Assembly (NCBI RefSeq): GCF_000019185.1
Contig: NC_010334.1
Coordinates: 2,728,001 to 2,792,000, forward strand
Direction: 5' to 3'
Length of the DNA: 64,000 bases
Source: Shewanella halifaxensis HAW-EB4
Lineage (GTDB): Bacteria > Pseudomonadota > Gammaproteobacteria > Enterobacterales > Shewanellaceae
Shown here: positions 16,515-25,867 of the stretch, one piece after another
How the letters are laid out: every line of letters begins with the position of its first letter
Position numbering within the stretch: the stretch's first letter is position 1
Translations under genes and position numbers: made by a program
Notes under the pieces: model-generated
What the model was told of the DNA's origin: nothing
What the model saw: the letters and a program-made list of their open reading frames with translations, nothing else
Database searches by the model: none

Positions 16515-18218
16515 ATGAATAAACGTGTAGTTATCGATCCAATCACTCGTATTGAAGGTCATCTTCGAATTGAAGTCGAAGTCGACCAAAATAATGTTAT
16601 TACCAAAGCTTGGGCATCTTCAACTCTTTGGCGTGGCATTGAAGTGATCCTTAAAGGCCGTACACCGATGGACGTTGGCCTAATCGTGCAGCGTATTTGT
16701 GGCGTGTGTACCTATTCTCACTATCGCTGCGGTACAGAAGCAGTAGAAAATGCCTTAGGGGTAAAGATCCCGCCTAATGCCAAGTACCTTCGAAGCTTGA
16801 TGCAATCTTCACTTCATATGCACGATCACATTGTTCAATTCTATCAACTTCACGGTTTAGATTGGGTCGATGTGGTATCAGCATTGAGCGCCGATCCGGC
16901 CTTAGCCGCGCAAGAAGCAATGAAATATACCGCCAACCCTATTTCTGCAGGGGAAGGCGATCTTCGAGCAGTACAAGAGCGTGTTACAAAACTAGTTGAA
17001 ACGGGACAGCTCGGACCTTTTTCCAATGCATATTGGGGCAACCGTACTTATAAATTTACGCCAGAGCAAAACTTAATCGCGCTATCTCACTATCTAAAAG
17101 CGTTAGAGGTTCAACGTGTTGCCGCTGAGATGCTGGCAATATTTGGCGGAAAATCACCTCACCCACAATCCATTGTCGTCGGTGGTGTTACCTCTGTTCG
17201 CGATATGTTAAGTCCAGCTCGTTTACAAGAGTGGAAGCAAAAGCATGAATTCGTAAATGATTTCATCATTCGCGCATACAAAGCTGACATAGTCATGGCT
17301 GCAGCGGCCTTTGGCAGCGAGCCAAGCGTACTTGGGGGCTTGAACGTCCCGAATTTCCTAGCAACAGAAGACTTTGTCACTACCGATGGGCAATTCATGT
17401 TTAACCAAGGGGTGATCATGAACGGCGATCTCGCCAACGTGAGTGATTTAGATCCTATGCAGATCGTAGAAGATGTCACCCATGCTTGGTATAAAGCCGA
17501 TGCACCACAGCACCCTTATGACGGAACGACCATTCCTGACTATACCAGCTTAGTTGAACGTGAGACCGTTTACGGTAAGCTACCGACTCTTAATGAAGAT
17601 GGTAAGTACTCATGGGTCAAGTCACCACGTTATAACGGTGAACCTATTGAAGTCGGCCCACTCGCAAGCATACTCGTCAGTTATGCTCGTGGTAACCAAG
17701 TTGTCGTCGATGCGGTAAATGGTTTATTGGAAACTACTGGGCTACCGATAGAAGCACTATTCACAACTCTTGGTCGAACAGCCGCTCGCATGTTGCATAC
17801 ATGTATTGTTGCTGATGAATGTCTTAAGACATTCGATGCCTTGATTACTAACATTCAATCAGATGAATCCACTTACACTAAACCTGAAATTGACCCAAAT
17901 AAAGAGTATTTAGGTCACGCTATGATTGAAGCGCCACGGGGTATGCTCAGCCACTGGATTCGGATCAAAAATGGTCTAGTTGAGAACTACCAAGCTGTTG
18001 TACCTACAACTTGGAACGCTGGACCTGTGGATGAGCTGGGGCAAATGGGGCCTTATGAAGCATCACTTATTGGCTTACAGCTTGAAGACCCAACTAAGCC
18101 GTTAGAAGTTCTCCGAGTTATTCACTCTTTTGACCCTTGTATGGCTTGCGCTGTACATGTGATGGATTATAAAGGGCAGAATCTCGGTGAGTTTAAAATT
18201 GATCCCAACGGATTTTAA
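16515..18218 (+). CDS. hyaB: [NiFe] hydrogenase large subunit
   Basis: Carries the NiFe(CN)2CO active site that splits or forms H2; 567 residues. Nickel ligands are Cys62 and Cys65 in RICGVCT, and Cys542 and Cys545 in DPCMACAVH. The 19-residue tail after His548 (VMDYKG to NGF) is the extension removed by the HyaD endopeptidase once nickel is inserted. Start ATG 16515 lies two bases after the hyaA stop and has AGAGGA upstream, so the two subunits are co-translated. It has no Tat signal of its own and travels with HyaA. Confidence 0.97.
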   Translation: MNKRVVIDPITRIEGHLRIEVEVDQNNVITKAWASSTLWRGIEVILKGRTPMDVGLIVQRICGVCTYSHYRCGTEAVENALGVKIPPNAKYLRSLMQSSLHMHDHIVQFYQLHGLDWVDVVSALSADPALAAQEAMKYTANPISAGEGDLRAVQERVTKLVETGQLGPFSNAYWGNRTYKFTPEQNLIALSHYLKALEVQRVAAEMLAIFGGKSPHPQSIVVGGVTSVRDMLSPARLQEWKQKHEFVNDFIIRAYKADIVMAAAAFGSEPSVLGGLNVPNFLATEDFVTTDGQFMFNQGVIMNGDLANVSDLDPMQIVEDVTHAWYKADAPQHPYDGTTIPDYTSLVERETVYGKLPTLNEDGKYSWVKSPRYNGEPIEVGPLASILVSYARGNQVVVDAVNGLLETTGLPIEALFTTLGRTAARMLHTCIVADECLKTFDALITNIQSDESTYTKPEIDPNKEYLGHAMIEAPRGMLSHWIRIKNGLVENYQAVVPTTWNAGPVDELGQMGPYEASLIGLQLEDPTKPLEVLRVIHSFDPCMACAVHVMDYKGQNLGEFKIDPNGF

Positions 18219-18232
18219 TCAAGGGGGATAAC

Positions 18233-18901
18233 ATGGCAACTCAATCTGCACCTTACCAAAGGGAACTGATCTTTAGTGCTGCGATAAGAATATTTCACTG
18301 GCTAAGAGCCTTATCCATTCTTGTACTAGTCGTAACCGGGTTTTATATCTCGTGGCCATTTTTGGCTGCACCAGAGAACTCAGATGTGTTGGTACAGGGC
18401 TATATTCGAGCAACTCATCAGGTCTTCGGATTTTTGTTAGTCGCGATAACCATTGTCCGCGCTTATCTGTTCTTTTTTGGTAAGAGTGATATCGAGCGTC
18501 GTTCATTTAAAGACGTTATGAGTATAAAGAGCTGGATCACTCAGCTTAAATCTTACCTTTGGATGGGACATTTAGACAAAAAAGGGGTTTATGGTCCACT
18601 ACAGTTCGTGACTTACTTTGCAATATCAGTTGTTGCTCTGCTGATCTGCATTACAGGCCTAGTCTTATATGCCAACGTATATCACCAAGGTCTTGGTGGC
18701 ATGCTCAGCGGCATGGCGAATTGGGTCACGGCATTAATGGGTGGATTAGCACCGGTTCGGATCTGGCACCACTATCTTACCTGGGTATTTATCATCTTTG
18801 TGGTAATACACGTGTACATGGCTGTTTGGTCTGGAATTCGCTTTAAGCATAACTCTGTTGACTCAATCGTCTCAGGCTACGACTACCATAAGAAAAAATA
18901 A
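18233..18901 (+). CDS. hyaC: Hydrogenase cytochrome b subunit
   Basis: Membrane di-haem cytochrome b of 222 residues that passes electrons from the small subunit to the quinone pool. Four hydrophobic helices are visible, with candidate haem ligands in IRIFHWLRA, ATHQVFGF, RIWHHYLTW and FVVIHVYMA. AAGGGGG precedes ATG 18233. Its presence makes this a respiratory, quinone-linked hydrogenase and not a cytosolic one. Confidence 0.93.
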   Translation: MATQSAPYQRELIFSAAIRIFHWLRALSILVLVVTGFYISWPFLAAPENSDVLVQGYIRATHQVFGFLLVAITIVRAYLFFFGKSDIERRSFKDVMSIKSWITQLKSYLWMGHLDKKGVYGPLQFVTYFAISVVALLICITGLVLYANVYHQGLGGMLSGMANWVTALMGGLAPVRIWHHYLTWVFIIFVVIHVYMAVWSGIRFKHNSVDSIVSGYDYHKKK

Positions 18902-18910
18902 AAGGAAAAC

Positions 18911-19468
18911 ATGAAGGTATTGCTACTTGGTATTGGCAATGTCTTGTACGCCGATGAGGGCATCGGCGTACATTTCGTCAATTACATCCAAGAAAACTAC
19001 AGCTTCCACCATCAAATCGATCAGCTCGATATGCTAGACGGTGGAACGCTTGCCCAAGGTCTTATCCCTATACTTTGCCAATACGACTACCTTATCGTCG
19101 TTGACACCGTTAATGCAAACGGTGTTACCCCAGGAGAAGTCTACTTTTTCGATTTTGATAAGGCTCCCCCCGAAATTGATTGGCAAGGTAGTGCTCATGA
19201 AGTTGAAATGTTGCAAACGCTTATCATGATGGAGATGGTCGGTGATAGACCCAAGACCTTTGTGTTAGGTGTTACCCCGACGGTTATTGAGCCCATGACT
19301 CTTGGATTGACAGAACAGATCCAAGCGGCCGTGCCTTTAATGGAAAAAACGTTGCTGACTCATTTTGACTCTTTAGGCTTTAGTCACCAACGTATTGCAA
19401 ACATAGATATTAACAGCCTTATTCCCGACTCTTACAAACGTGGTTTAACTTTAGATGAAGAATATTAG
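18911..19468 (+). CDS. hyaD: Hydrogenase maturation endopeptidase
   Basis: A 185-residue member of the HyaD/HybD protease family (peptidase M52). The N-terminus VLLLGIGNVLYADEGIGVHFV contains the nickel-sensing Asp/Glu of the family, and LDMLDGGTLAQGLIP the second conserved region. It removes the C-terminal extension of HyaB after cofactor insertion. The last 14 bases overlap the start of the next gene, which points to translational coupling. Confidence 0.94.
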   Translation: MKVLLLGIGNVLYADEGIGVHFVNYIQENYSFHHQIDQLDMLDGGTLAQGLIPILCQYDYLIVVDTVNANGVTPGEVYFFDFDKAPPEIDWQGSAHEVEMLQTLIMMEMVGDRPKTFVLGVTPTVIEPMTLGLTEQIQAAVPLMEKTLLTHFDSLGFSHQRIANIDINSLIPDSYKRGLTLDEEY

Positions 19469-21236
19469 ATTTGAATTTAATTGTAGCCGAGAAGTGCCAT
19501 TTTATGGGCACCTCTGTAATCAATACCTACAAAACGAACAATATGATGTGACTATTGGTGAACTAGATAATCTTTACTATATCGAGGCGAAAGGCGAACA
19601 AGCGCAACTTGAACAACTAGCCGATGCGATAGCGAACGATTTCTTAATTTCAGCTTGGCTAGTAAAGCCTCAAATCTGTGCAATCGACAGTCCTATCGGC
19701 ACGAAGAAGCTACTCCCATCAAGACCACTCGAAATCGAATACTGTCAACATTGCCAACCACAGTTTGGTGATAATCAGGCAGCACATTTTGGTGACGTCG
19801 GATTTGACTGCCCTTGCTGTCAGGCACAAAAACGTATCACCTCAGCCGAGAAGGCCGTCTCCTTAGCCGATGCCAGAGCCTTAGTCAAAAAACTCGATAA
19901 GCTCGGGTCAATAGTACTGCCCCATAGTAACCTAGGTGCAGGCACTATTATTAGTTTCCAACCCATTGAAAACCAACCTCGAGAAGCTCGGCAACAGTTG
20001 GTGATCTGTAATCCTAATAACTTGCACGCGCACTTTTCTGTGAACGATAACCAAATACTTGCACTTTCGAGCATCGAGAAGCCTTTTATAAAAGCTAGGC
20101 CTATCAGGAGCCACACTCGACTCAAGCAGCCTTTATACGAGATCTGTTTTGCAAAATCGCGACTATTACTGGTGATCTGTGAAATTCTTCGTCAGCAAGG
20201 CATCGATTACGTCTATATTGCTAACGTAGATAACCCTAAGATTGCCATGGTTGAAGCTAAATGGTCGTTGATAGAAACACCTGCAACAACGAAGGTGCTA
20301 GTCATTGAAGCAACTAGACAACCTTTACACGATGACGCACAGGCTGGTAACTATCAGGCAAAGTGGGCTGCAGATCATATTGAAATCATCGCTAACCAAC
20401 CATGTACCAATGAAGACAATGCAATAGCCCCCATCAATAGCGCTGCTAGTTGCGCTCTGCATAGTGCGGTGATTGGTGAAAATAAACCTAGAAATATAGC
20501 AGCTTTATACTTCAGCAGTTCAAGTAAGACGCAGATAGTCACGCTAGATAGCAAACAAAATCTAGAATTATTTTTTGAATTTCCAAGCTTGCCCGATAAC
20601 GGCTATGACATAGTGCACCAGCTTGAACTATCACCTCAAAAGGCCTTACTAGATAAATTCAAAACTCTATACCCTGATGATTACCTTAAGCTTTTATCTT
20701 TAAAGCTGGCACACCCGACCAATAATATTGAGTCATTGTGGGCTATTGCTGCTGTCTTTCTCGGTGCAACGACCCAAACACAGCATAATCAATCCTCAAG
20801 TAAAATAGTGCCCTTAAGCAAGACTGAACTTTGTGATTTTGTGGTAGCCCGCGCGATGTGCCACAAAGGTGCCAACGCGCCAAGGGTCGATTTCCCGTTA
20901 ACTCGTGGAGAAGCCTTTAGGAGTCTAAATTGGTGTAAAACGTTGGGAAGTCTTATCAGCTTTAGACTCGCTGAAGAGGAGAATATCGATAAACTCGCCT
21001 TTGGTTTGCACGACTCCTTCGCAGACTATATCTGCAACTGGATTGAACACTTAGATCAAAATATCTGTATTAAATCAGTCGTGATTGCAGGCAATAGCTT
21101 TGCTAATGAACTATTGGCACAAAGAGTCTCTCTACGCCTTGGTAAAAACTTCACCCTTAATGCTAATTCGAAGATGGATCTTGATGGTCTAAATATCGCT
21201 GCTGGTGCTTTGTACCTTAAACAGCGTAGACACTAA
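19455..21236 (+). CDS. hydE: HydE-like hydrogenase accessory protein, degenerate HypF relative
   Basis: A 593-residue protein at the position held by hydE in epsilonproteobacterial hyd operons. It retains traces of HypF organisation: a zinc-finger pair CQHC/CPCC (Cys97, Cys100, Cys119, Cys122), then a region where LSSIEKPFIKARPI echoes HypF LSSAERPITLMRK. The C-terminus (538-593, VVIAGNSFANELL to LNIAAGALYL) mirrors HypF VLCGGVFQNRYLL to AGIALGQLWY. It has no acylphosphatase domain and lacks the HHYAH and DGTG motifs used by HypF for carbamoyl transfer, so it is not a second HypF enzyme. I recall HydE being required for hydrogenase activity in Helicobacter pylori, but its mechanism is not established. 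ATG 19455 overlaps hyaD. Confidence 0.75.
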   Translation: MKNIRFEFNCSREVPFYGHLCNQYLQNEQYDVTIGELDNLYYIEAKGEQAQLEQLADAIANDFLISAWLVKPQICAIDSPIGTKKLLPSRPLEIEYCQHCQPQFGDNQAAHFGDVGFDCPCCQAQKRITSAEKAVSLADARALVKKLDKLGSIVLPHSNLGAGTIISFQPIENQPREARQQLVICNPNNLHAHFSVNDNQILALSSIEKPFIKARPIRSHTRLKQPLYEICFAKSRLLLVICEILRQQGIDYVYIANVDNPKIAMVEAKWSLIETPATTKVLVIEATRQPLHDDAQAGNYQAKWAADHIEIIANQPCTNEDNAIAPINSAASCALHSAVIGENKPRNIAALYFSSSSKTQIVTLDSKQNLELFFEFPSLPDNGYDIVHQLELSPQKALLDKFKTLYPDDYLKLLSLKLAHPTNNIESLWAIAAVFLGATTQTQHNQSSSKIVPLSKTELCDFVVARAMCHKGANAPRVDFPLTRGEAFRSLNWCKTLGSLISFRLAEEENIDKLAFGLHDSFADYICNWIEHLDQNICIKSVVIAGNSFANELLAQRVSLRLGKNFTLNANSKMDLDGLNIAAGALYLKQRRH

Positions 21237-21249
21237 GCAACTGTAACTC

Positions 21250-23637
21250 ATGACAAAAAATCTGGAAAAGAGTCGTTTACAGCTAAAGATCACCGGCATC
21301 GTTCAAGGTGTCGGTTTTCGTCCTTTTGTATATCGGTTAGCCCATGAGCTCAATCTAACCGGAACCGTACTGAATAATAGTGAAGGAGTGACAATTGAGG
21401 CTCAGGGGCGCCCTGCTGAACTTGCTTTGTTTGAAGCTGCGTTTAGCAACCAAGCGCCTCCACTCGCGCGTATTGACAATATTAATGTCACCCCGCTGCC
21501 GGTTATCGATGACTGCGATCTGTTTAGTATCGTTCATAGTGAAAAAGAGAGTCTTGCCGTTGTTGCCGTATCATCTGACAAATGCACCTGCGAAGACTGT
21601 TTTAAAGATATCAACGATATTAATAACCGCCACTTTCGATACCCGTTCACCAATTGCACTAATTGTGGACCTAGGTATTCCCTGATCAATGCCCTGCCTT
21701 ATGATAGACCTAATACTGCGATGGCTGATTTTGACATGTGCCCCGACTGTGAGCGTGCTTATTTAGACCCGATGGACAGGCGTTACCACGCACAACCTGT
21801 GAGCTGCCCCAAGTGCGGCCCTCAATTGAGCTTCAAAAGTGCCGATCTGACTCTGCTCAGTAGTAAAGAGACTGCCCTTGAGGATGCGATTAATTCTCTC
21901 ATCGAAGGTAAAATATTAGCCATTAAAGGCATTGGTGGCTTTCATCTAGTCTGTGATGCCACTAACAATCAGAGTGTTGAACTGTTACGACAGCGCAAGA
22001 ATCGCCCAGCGAAACCGTTTGCGGTAATGGTTGAAAATATCGACGCCGCTAAGAGACTCGTTACAGGTAACACGGCTGAATGGCAGGTCCTAAGCAGCGC
22101 CGAGCGCCCTATTACCTTGATGCGCAAAATCGATGCTCACGATGTCGAGCCATCGCTAAGTGATCTTGTTGCACCTCAGATAGACAGACTCGGGATCTTC
22201 CTGCCTTATACGCCTTTGCACCAACTCTTACTAAATGGGGTTAAACGTCCCTTAGTCATGACCAGTGCAAACCTCTCGGGTGAACCAATCATCACCGATA
22301 GCGTGGCAATTAATTGCAAGCTGGCTAATGTCATCGATAATATTCTCGATCACAACCGTCCGATATTGAATGGCTGTGACGACAGTGTCGTGCAAGTCAT
22401 AAATGACAAACTACAGGTACTACGTTTAGCAAGGGGGTACGCGCCGCTATCTTTCTATAGCGAGCAGCCACTGGAAGAAAGCATTCTTGCGCTGGGTGCC
22501 CAACAGAAAAACAGTATCTGTTTTGGTATTGAGCACAACCTATTCCTAAGCCCTCATATTGGCGATCTGGTGTCAATTGAAGCCGAGGAGTATTTCCACC
22601 ATACACTCAATACGTTCTCAAGACTTTATGGGTTTAAGGCCAGTCAATTAGTCCATGATAGCCACCCAGATTATGCAACGAGTAGGTGGGCCTTGTCGCA
22701 AGCCATTAACAATACTAGTTCGGTGCAACATCACTACGCACATGTTTTGAGCGTCATGGCCGCAAACAAGATCACCACGCCCGTACTGGGTTTTAGTTTT
22801 GATGGTACAGGGTTAGGCGATGACGATACGCTTTGGGGCGGAGAACTGTTGCGCTGTGATGTTCACCAATATCAGCGTCTTTCCCACTTGAGTACCTTTG
22901 CATTGATTGGTGGCGAACAAGCTATCAAGCAACCAGTTAGAATTTTACTGTCTATTTTGCTTGAAAAACATTCACCAGAAGTAATCTATAAGCTCGATAT
23001 TCCTGCGTTAAAGGCACTATCACCGACGATGTTTACTAACCTAGTTAAGCTTTGGCAAACGAATACGAGTATTAAAACGTCATCGATTGGAAGATTGTTT
23101 GATGCAGTAGCTGTTGCTCTTGGGATGATTAGTGATACTCAGTATGAAGGACAAGCCGGGATCTTAATTGAAACCGCAGCCAACTCACTGAGCTCAGCTT
23201 CTGAACTGAATCATTTTGATGGCCAATTTAAGCTTCAACCGCTACTTTGCCCGGCCCCAGAAACAATAGCTGAGCACCATGAGCCCATTAGGTTTGATAT
23301 AAAGCAGTCAAACGGCCAATGGGATAGCTCAGAACTGCTAGGGCAAATTGTAGAGCAAATTACCCTGATGCCGCTCACGCCTCTTCGTGCAGCACTCATT
23401 GCCAAAGCGTTTATGGACGCTCTGTGCAATTTGGTCTGTGAATGTGCCAAGGATCATCTTGATACCCCTATCGTACTTTGCGGCGGAGTATTTCAAAATC
23501 GATATCTACTTGAGCGTTGTGAGAAACAACTTAACGCACAGGGCAATCAGCTACTTTCGAGCAACAAGGTGCCGATAAACGATGCTGGCATTGCACTCGG
23601 CCAACTGTGGTATGCAATGCACGACAAACATGTGTGA
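21250..23637 (+). CDS. hypF: Carbamoyltransferase HypF
   Basis: Converts carbamoyl phosphate and ATP to carbamoyl-AMP and loads it on HypE as the source of the active-site cyanides. The 795 residues show the full order: acylphosphatase domain (GIVQGVGFRPFVYRL, about 10-100), zinc fingers with cysteines at 114/117, 136/139, 164/167 and 186/189, a YrdC-like domain (AIKGIGGFHLVCDA) and a Kae1-like domain with HHYAH, SFDGTGLGDD, WGGE and CGGVFQNRYLLE. All catalytic signatures are present. It starts 13 bp after the hydE stop. Confidence 0.97.
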   Translation: MTKNLEKSRLQLKITGIVQGVGFRPFVYRLAHELNLTGTVLNNSEGVTIEAQGRPAELALFEAAFSNQAPPLARIDNINVTPLPVIDDCDLFSIVHSEKESLAVVAVSSDKCTCEDCFKDINDINNRHFRYPFTNCTNCGPRYSLINALPYDRPNTAMADFDMCPDCERAYLDPMDRRYHAQPVSCPKCGPQLSFKSADLTLLSSKETALEDAINSLIEGKILAIKGIGGFHLVCDATNNQSVELLRQRKNRPAKPFAVMVENIDAAKRLVTGNTAEWQVLSSAERPITLMRKIDAHDVEPSLSDLVAPQIDRLGIFLPYTPLHQLLLNGVKRPLVMTSANLSGEPIITDSVAINCKLANVIDNILDHNRPILNGCDDSVVQVINDKLQVLRLARGYAPLSFYSEQPLEESILALGAQQKNSICFGIEHNLFLSPHIGDLVSIEAEEYFHHTLNTFSRLYGFKASQLVHDSHPDYATSRWALSQAINNTSSVQHHYAHVLSVMAANKITTPVLGFSFDGTGLGDDDTLWGGELLRCDVHQYQRLSHLSTFALIGGEQAIKQPVRILLSILLEKHSPEVIYKLDIPALKALSPTMFTNLVKLWQTNTSIKTSSIGRLFDAVAVALGMISDTQYEGQAGILIETAANSLSSASELNHFDGQFKLQPLLCPAPETIAEHHEPIRFDIKQSNGQWDSSELLGQIVEQITLMPLTPLRAALIAKAFMDALCNLVCECAKDHLDTPIVLCGGVFQNRYLLERCEKQLNAQGNQLLSSNKVPINDAGIALGQLWYAMHDKHV

Positions 23638-23736
23638 CAGGCATCACCCAACAACAAACACAAATCTGATTTGCATCAAGGCCACAACTGTCGGCCTAGT
23701 TGACAATTAACTTAAACAAAAATAACGGAGTTACCT

Positions 23737-24498
23737 ATGTGCCAAGACTGTGGTTGTTCGATCACTCGTCATGATCATCTTTTAAGTTCAGGTCATTCGC
23801 ATTCTAAAATTGACGATAATATCGCTACAAACCCTCAACTCAATGACAAAAAGACCCTTTCCATCATTCATAAGATTCTAGATAAAAATGATATTGAAGC
23901 GCAGCATAATCGCGCACACTTTGAAGCAAAGGGGATCACCGCATTTAACCTAATGAGTAGCCCAGGTAGCGGTAAGACAACTCTACTGGAGCATTTACAT
24001 CAATACACGCCACTTAAGTATGCTGTTATTGAGGGCGATCTCGAAACTTCTAGAGACGCTGACAGACTCATCGCCAAAGGCATCGATGCGTATCAAATCC
24101 AAACTGGAGCGGCCTGCCACTTGGATGCATTCATGGTTCACAGTGCCCTTCACCACATTAACTTAGACCCTCTGGATATCTGCTTTGTCGAGAACGTTGG
24201 TAACTTAGTCTGCCCGGCGAGTTATGATGTTGGTACCCATAAGAATATCGTTTTGTTATCTGTACCTGAAGGGGATGACAAAATTGAGAAGTATCCTGTC
24301 ATGTTCCGCCGTGCTGATTTGGTACTCATAACAAAGTCAGATCTCATGCCCTATTTTGACTTTAGCATGGAAGAATCCCGTGCTCAGCTCAAGAAGCTTA
24401 ATCCGAATGTTGAGCTGATTGAAATATCAGTTAAAGATCCTCAATCATTAGCCAAAGTTGCCGATTGGCTACTGCAACATACCGGAGCCTCTGCCTAA
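23737..24498 (+). CDS. hypB: Hydrogenase nickel-incorporation GTPase HypB
   Basis: SIMIBI-class GTPase of 253 residues that drives nickel delivery to the large subunit with HypA. The N-terminus MCQDCGC is the high-affinity nickel motif, followed by a short His-containing segment (HDHLLSSGHSH) much smaller than the His-rich stores of some HypB proteins. P-loop SSPGSGKTTLLE, metal-site region GAACHLDA and ENVGNLVCPASYDVG are intact. GGAG precedes ATG 23737. The 99-bp gap after hypF is the largest in this operon and may contain an internal promoter. Confidence 0.96.
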   Translation: MCQDCGCSITRHDHLLSSGHSHSKIDDNIATNPQLNDKKTLSIIHKILDKNDIEAQHNRAHFEAKGITAFNLMSSPGSGKTTLLEHLHQYTPLKYAVIEGDLETSRDADRLIAKGIDAYQIQTGAACHLDAFMVHSALHHINLDPLDICFVENVGNLVCPASYDVGTHKNIVLLSVPEGDDKIEKYPVMFRRADLVLITKSDLMPYFDFSMEESRAQLKKLNPNVELIEISVKDPQSLAKVADWLLQHTGASA

Positions 24499-24746
24499 TG
24501 TGTCTTTCGATTCCATCACAAGTTGTTGCACTACATGAAGACGAGCAAGCGGTAACCGTCGATACTATGGGTGTCAAACGTAAGGTCAGCAGTCATCTAA
24601 TGGCCGATGCATTAGAAATAGGTGACTATGTGCTGATCCATATCGGTTTCGTTATGAACAAAATTGATAAAGCCGATGCCATGGAAAGTTTGGCTCTATA
24701 TCGAGAGATTGTTGAAAAACTCGAGCAAGAACAGCAGGAGTCTTAA
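24498..24746 (+). CDS. hypC: Hydrogenase maturation chaperone HypC
   Basis: An 82-residue chaperone starting MCLSIPSQV. The Cys at position 2, exposed after Met removal, is the conserved residue that holds iron and contacts HypD and the large subunit precursor. ATG 24498 shares one base with the hypB stop (TAATG), so the start must be here; an upstream in-frame codon would bury the essential Cys2. Confidence 0.95.
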   Translation: MCLSIPSQVVALHEDEQAVTVDTMGVKRKVSSHLMADALEIGDYVLIHIGFVMNKIDKADAMESLALYREIVEKLEQEQQES

Positions 24747-25867
24747 TGATAGCCCTAACTGAGCTTTACAAAGGATTCAGAGATCCTGAAGTCATTCGCT
24801 CTTTAGCGAAAGAGATTGCCACCTACGCAAGTTTGATTGACGGTAATGTTAATATTATGGAGGTCTGCGGCGGACACACCCATACCATCATGAAATATGG
24901 TTTAAACCAATTATTGCCCGATAATATCGACTTTATCCATGGTCCAGGCTGCCCAGTTTGCATCATGCCTAAAGAGCGTATCGATCATGCTGCCGCTCTG
25001 GCAAATTTACCAGGTATCATTTTGGTAACGCTAGGCGACATGATCCGTGTTCCTGGCTCTAAAGGCAGTTTAGCTAACTATCGTGCAAATGGCTGTGATA
25101 TCAGGCCTATCTATGATCCTCTCGATACCTTACAGATCGCTATCGATAACCCTGACAAAACCATTGTTTTCTTTGCGATAGGTTTCGAAACTTCTACTCC
25201 TATGACCGCGGTACTTATCGATCAAGCTGAAAAGCGTGATATAAAAAATCTAGTATTTCATATCAACCATGTACTCGTTCCTCCCGCGATTGATGCTGTG
25301 ATGGCCGATCCCAAAGCCAAGGTCAATGCCTTTATTGGGCCAGCACATGTAAGCGTGATTAGTGGCGCAAAGGTCTACCGCCCTGCGGTGACCAATTACA
25401 ATACTCCTGTCGTCATATCTGGCTTCGAGCCAGTGGATGTAATGCAGTCAATCTTGATGATTGTTAAGCAAAAAGCGGCAGCAAAGGCCGAGCTCGAAAA
25501 CCAGTATAGCCGTTCGGTTTCAGAAGAGGGCAATCTTACAGCCCAAGCGTTGGTGAACCAATACCTTAAAGTGAGAGAGCATTTCCGTTGGCGGGGTCTT
25601 GGCCCAATCCCCTCTTCTGCGTTAATGCTAAGAGATGAGTATGCCCATAGAGATGCCGAACGTGTTTTTGCTGAGCATCTTCCAAATGAAGAAATTGACG
25701 ACCATAAAGCCTGTCAATGTGGTGATATTCTCAGAGGCTTATGCAAACCCAAAGACTGCAAGGTGTTTGGCCGAGGATGTACGCCAGAAACACCATTAGG
25801 TAGCTGTATGGTTAGCTCTGAAGGTGCTTGCAACGCATACTATCGCTATAACGGAGTCACAGAATGA
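24746..25867 (+). CDS. hypD: Fe-(CN)2CO assembly protein HypD
   Basis: A 373-residue iron-sulfur protein that, with HypC, is the scaffold on which the Fe(CN)2CO group is built. Typical motifs: MEVCGGHTHTIMKYG, HGPGCPVCIMP and GFETSTP. The C-terminal cysteine set (CQCGDILRGLCKPKDC and CTPETPLGSC) holds the [4Fe-4S] cluster. The start overlaps the hypC stop by one base (TAATG). Confidence 0.97.
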   Translation: MIALTELYKGFRDPEVIRSLAKEIATYASLIDGNVNIMEVCGGHTHTIMKYGLNQLLPDNIDFIHGPGCPVCIMPKERIDHAAALANLPGIILVTLGDMIRVPGSKGSLANYRANGCDIRPIYDPLDTLQIAIDNPDKTIVFFAIGFETSTPMTAVLIDQAEKRDIKNLVFHINHVLVPPAIDAVMADPKAKVNAFIGPAHVSVISGAKVYRPAVTNYNTPVVISGFEPVDVMQSILMIVKQKAAAKAELENQYSRSVSEEGNLTAQALVNQYLKVREHFRWRGLGPIPSSALMLRDEYAHRDAERVFAEHLPNEEIDDHKACQCGDILRGLCKPKDCKVFGRGCTPETPLGSCMVSSEGACNAYYRYNGVTE

